NCBI GenBank assembly: GCA_039030125.1
Contig: JBCCEV010000206.1
Location: 1 to 5,845, forward strand
Direction: 5' to 3'
Length of the DNA stretch: 5,845 nt
Source: JBCCEV01 sp039030125
GTDB lineage: Bacteria > Pseudomonadota > Gammaproteobacteria > Ga0077536
Below are positions 5,755 through 5,845 of this stretch, one piece after another. Numbering within the stretch: the first letter of the stretch is position 1; the number at the start of each line of letters is the position of its first letter. Below the pieces are notes generated by a model. It ran no database searches. It was not told the origin of the DNA and was given only the letters and a program-made list of their open reading frames with translations. The translations under genes were made by a program, and so were the position numbers.

Positions 5755-5845
5755 CTACCCTATCCACGTTCTTTGGCCCAAAGTTGTCGTGCAACTGCAA
5801 GAAGGCCATACCCAGTTTGTGCTCCAGCTTTTCAAAGGCTACTAC
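5752..5845 (-). CDS. Fragment of an unrelated protein, possibly DUF72/YecE family
   Basis: The last 94 bases are open on the minus strand in a frame different from the cyclase, giving about 31 residues, open at the window edge. The stretch KLGMAFLQLHDNFGPKN resembles the conserved LGxxLFQLPPNF segment of DUF72 (YecE-like) proteins, whose function is unknown. The following DRVVEA would be the start of the next helix. Nothing here looks like the N-terminal half of a receiver domain. Base composition appears somewhat less GC-rich than the neighbouring cyclase. The fragment probably comes from another locus or organism joined at the palindrome. Family assignment rests on one short motif recognised by eye and is tentative. 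Confidence 0.4.

Noticed and set aside
5747..5845. Reading DRVVEAS as strand beta-2/beta-3 of the cyclase's own receiver domain after a frameshift
   Set aside because: The residues before it lack the ILVVDD acidic start of a receiver, and the spacing to PDLVLLD would be too short, so a simple frameshift does not rebuild the domain.

Overview
The window reads as Gram-negative, probably proteobacterial, chromosomal DNA. It carries a complete LpxD-type lipid A acyltransferase, a periplasmic PQQ dehydrogenase and an exported c-type cytochrome, and is moderately GC-rich apart from an AT-rich first ~110 bases. No marker gene allows a finer placement. It is gene-dense: six genes and one foreign-looking gene fragment, with no RNA gene, CRISPR array or transposon seen.

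Layout. Two operons diverge from a 77-bp region (1428-1504). Leftward runs a membrane VKOR-thioredoxin fusion (disulfide-bond formation), followed with a 4-base stop/start overlap by pgpA (phosphatidylglycerophosphatase A). Rightward runs a tight three-gene unit: an lpxD homologue, a PQQ-dependent alcohol dehydrogenase of the methanol/ethanol family, and a small exported monohaem cytochrome c with four extra cysteines. The dehydrogenase has the Asp-x-Asp active-site pattern of lanthanide-dependent enzymes (Asp322/Asp324). Facing this operon, with only 7 bp between stop codons, is a response-regulator/class III nucleotide cyclase gene read on the minus strand.

How the genes may work together. 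The dehydrogenase and cytochrome form an obvious periplasmic electron-transfer pair: alcohol to PQQ to cytochrome c to a terminal oxidase. Both contain cysteines that need oxidising (a vicinal Cys-Cys in the dehydrogenase, four non-haem cysteines in the cytochrome), and the divergent VKOR-Trx protein is the kind of enzyme that would supply disulfides. That link is inference from position. LpxD and PgpA both belong to envelope lipid synthesis, so all five genes left of the cyclase act at or outside the inner membrane.

The right edge is suspicious. The cyclase loses the first ~45 residues of its receiver domain at a 10-bp palindrome containing a HindIII site (TGAAGCTTCA, 5744-5753). An in-frame stop follows immediately upstream, and the last 94 bases read in another frame as an unrelated protein fragment resembling DUF72/YecE. 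A cloning or assembly chimera is the simplest reading; a natural rearrangement is possible. Two start codons were placed from Shine-Dalgarno evidence: GTG at 1427 for VKOR-Trx and TTG at 4266 for the cytochrome.
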